Assembly: GCF_024679095.1 (NCBI RefSeq)
Contig: NW_026111615.1
Location: 139,001-203,000, forward strand
From: Eriocheir sinensis
Taxonomy: Eukaryota; Arthropoda; Malacostraca; Decapoda; Varunidae
DNA: 64,000 bases
Reading direction: 5' to 3'
Positions 62,201 through 64,000 of the stretch are shown piece after piece. Numbering within the stretch: the first letter of the stretch is position 1; each line of letters starts with the position of its first letter. A model generated the notes under the pieces. It worked only from the letters and a program-made list of their open reading frames with translations. It did not search any database and had not been told where the DNA came from. The position numbers and the translations under genes were made by a program.

Positions 62201-64000
62201 TCGCGTCAAAATAAATAAACAAAATATCAATAAGAATGTGTTTGTATGAAACTAGATATAGGAAATACACATAAAATAACCTAAATTTGTATAAAACTAT
62301 ATACAAAAAAACACAAAAATAATTTAAATTTGTATGAAAATAAATATACAAAATAGACATAAAATTAGGTAAATTTGTATTGAAATACATATACAAAATA
62401 CATTTAAAATAATGTAAATTTGAATGAAATTATATAAAGAAATACACTTAAAATAACGTAAATTTGTATAAAATATATATAAAAAATACACATTAAATAA
62501 TGAAAATATGTATAAAAAAATATATACAAAACACAAAGAGTATAATATAAAATCGTATCAAAATATATACACAGAATATTAATAAAATAATGTAAATTTG
62601 TATGAAAACTAAGATGCAAAATACCTATAAAATAACGCATTTTTTTAAAATTATATATACCAAAATACACAAAATATTTGAATTTGTATTAATAAAATAA
62701 ATATACAAAATGCACATACAATAAGGTAAATTTGTATTGAAATAGATATGCAAAATACATATAAAACAATGTAAATTTGTATCAAAATATATATACGAAT
62801 ACACATATAATAACGTAGATTTCTATAAAAATATATATACTAAATACACATAAAATTAAGTAAATACGAATAGAAAAAGTACACAAAATACACATAAAAT
62901 AATGTAATTTATTATAAATATAAATAAACAAAATACCAATAAAAGAATGTGTATTTGTATAAATATAAATATACAAAATGCACATAAAATAAAGTAAATT
63001 TGTATAAAACTATATACAAAAATAAACAGAAGTAATTAAATTTGTATGAAAAGAGATATACAAAATACACACAAAATAAGCTAAATTTGAATTGAAATAT
63101 ATATACAAAATACATAAAATAAAGTAAATTTTTTTCAAAATATTTTTAACAAATACACATATAATAACGTAAATTTGTATAAAAATATAAACAAAATACA
63201 CATTAAGAAATGTAAATACGTATACAAAAATATGTACAAAATACACAAATAATCATGTCATTCGTATCAAAATAAATAAAAAAAACTAATTAAATAATGT
63301 TAATTTGTATGAGAAAACATATAAAATAATACATAAAATAACGCAAATTTTATAAATATATGTACAGAAATGCACATAAAATGAATTTGTATAAAATATA
63401 TATACAAAACACACATTAGATAATGTAAATGAGTATAAAAATATTCATACAAAATACCTATGAAATAATCTAAATTCGTATCGAATTAAATTAAGAAGAT
63501 AACAATAAATTAATGTAATTTTGGATAAAATAACCTAAATACAAATAAAAATAAACACATTAAATAATTTAAATATGAATGAAATAAATATACAATAAAA
63601 ATATAAAATAAGGTAAATTTGTAATAAAATATATGTAAAATACATAAAATAATATAAATTTGTATGAAAATATATACAAATACACATAAAATAACATGAA
63701 TTTGTATAAAATTTGTTTCAAAATATATACGAATGCACACAAAATAACGTAAATTTTTATGAAAATGTATATATAAAATACACATAAAATAATTTAAATA
63801 CGTAGAATATATATACAAAATACACATAAAAATAATGTAAACTCGTAACAAAATAAATACAAAATTAATAAAAGAATGTATATTTCTAGTAAAATATATA
63901 TACAAAAACAAATAAAATAACTAAAATTTGTATAAAAATATATACAAAAATAAACAAAAATAATTTAAATTTGTTTGAAAATAGATATGCAAAATACACA
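56256..64000 (-). repeat. 45-bp satellite array, block 35 (longest single-orientation block, cut by window end)
   Basis: About 7.7 kb in one orientation. The 56,256-57,120 segment is repeated directly at about 58,980-59,830 (both start with GAGTAAATTTCTATG-like or AGATTAAATTTCTATG-like monomers). Internal monomer joins are seen near 58,040, 59,828 and 60,425. 62,190-63,400 resembles the minus array at 13,740-14,840. It contains the only non-satellite stretch of the window (62,144-62,185). Confidence 0.92.
62144..62185. other. Short non-satellite insert within the array
   Basis: An A monomer is interrupted by a short AAT run and then sequence not assignable to any monomer type. TGGTCTATTCATTTGTAGGA begins at 62,161 and continues through AGCC, after which a B monomer (ATTAAATAATG) resumes. 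In the 24 bases from 62,161, 10 are G or C, far above the array. Small inverted repeats are present: AAATG at 62,158 with CATTT at 62,170, and AATGG at 62,159 with CCATT at 62,183. Origin unknown. It could be a transposon footprint, filler DNA at a repaired break, or a collapsed assembly join. Confidence 0.75.

Overview
The window is one continuous field of satellite DNA. I find no credible protein gene, rRNA, tRNA, CRISPR array or recognisable transposon. The basic unit is a 45-bp monomer with only 5 G/C bases in its consensus. It is strongly strand-asymmetric: about 26 T and 14 A on the T-rich strand. The best conserved stretches are CAAATTTACATTATTTTAT and GTGTATTTTGTATATAT. Such composition and organisation fit heterochromatin (centromeric, pericentromeric, subtelomeric or sex-linked) of an AT-rich eukaryote. 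The species cannot be named from the sequence. Because 45 bp equals 15 codons and stop codons are scarce on the T-rich strand, the array yields dozens of 60-216 codon open frames. These are translations of the repeat (a Tyr/Phe/Ile/Cys-rich 15-residue motif), not genes.

Monomers fall into at least 16 recognisable types in fixed order, named A to P here. Markers on the T-rich strand: A TTTTATTGGTATTTTG; B GTATACATTTTTTTATACGT; C TTATAGAAATCT; D GTATTCGTATATATATTTTG; E TGTATTTTGCATATCTATTT; F CTTATTGTATGTGCATTTTG; G TATTTTGGTATATATA; H ATGGGTATTTTGCATCTTTA; I TTAATATTCTGTGTATTTAT; J ATTCTATTTGTGTTTTG; K ATTTAATGTGTATTTTG; L TTTAAGTGTATTTGTTTATA; M TTTTGTATATGTATTTCAAT; N CCTAATTTTATG; O TTTTTGTATATAGTTTTATA; P TTTTGTATATCTATTTTCAT. 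Together they form a higher-order repeat (HOR) of about 715 bp, complete at 12,196-12,910. Diverged or shortened HOR versions are interleaved (for example with A reading TTGATATTTTG, or I reading CTGCTCATTC).

The array changes orientation 34 times, giving 35 blocks of 42 bp to 7.7 kb. Of the 34 switch points, 25 fall into seven recurrent junction sequences (J1-J7 below), so inverted junctions were copied along with their flanks. The largest structure is an imperfect inverted duplication: about 9.44-19.63 kb mirrors about 34.17-43.47 kb, including four internal switch points. Other long duplications are: 2.53-5.53 kb with 33.99-37.03 kb (direct); 16.91-20.81 kb with 52.49-56.26 kb (direct); 24.99-27.2 kb with 43.5-45.6 kb (direct); 5.56-7.33 kb with 42.77-44.5 kb (direct); and 0.4-2.4 kb with 32.7-34.6 kb (inverted). 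A compound unit of about 1.9 kb containing both orientations is tandemly present three times from 45.4 to 50.6 kb.

The only departures from the satellite are pure (TA)n expansions inside single monomers and one short stretch of ordinary-complexity DNA at about 62,144-62,185. Block boundaries are read by eye and are good to about 10-20 bp.
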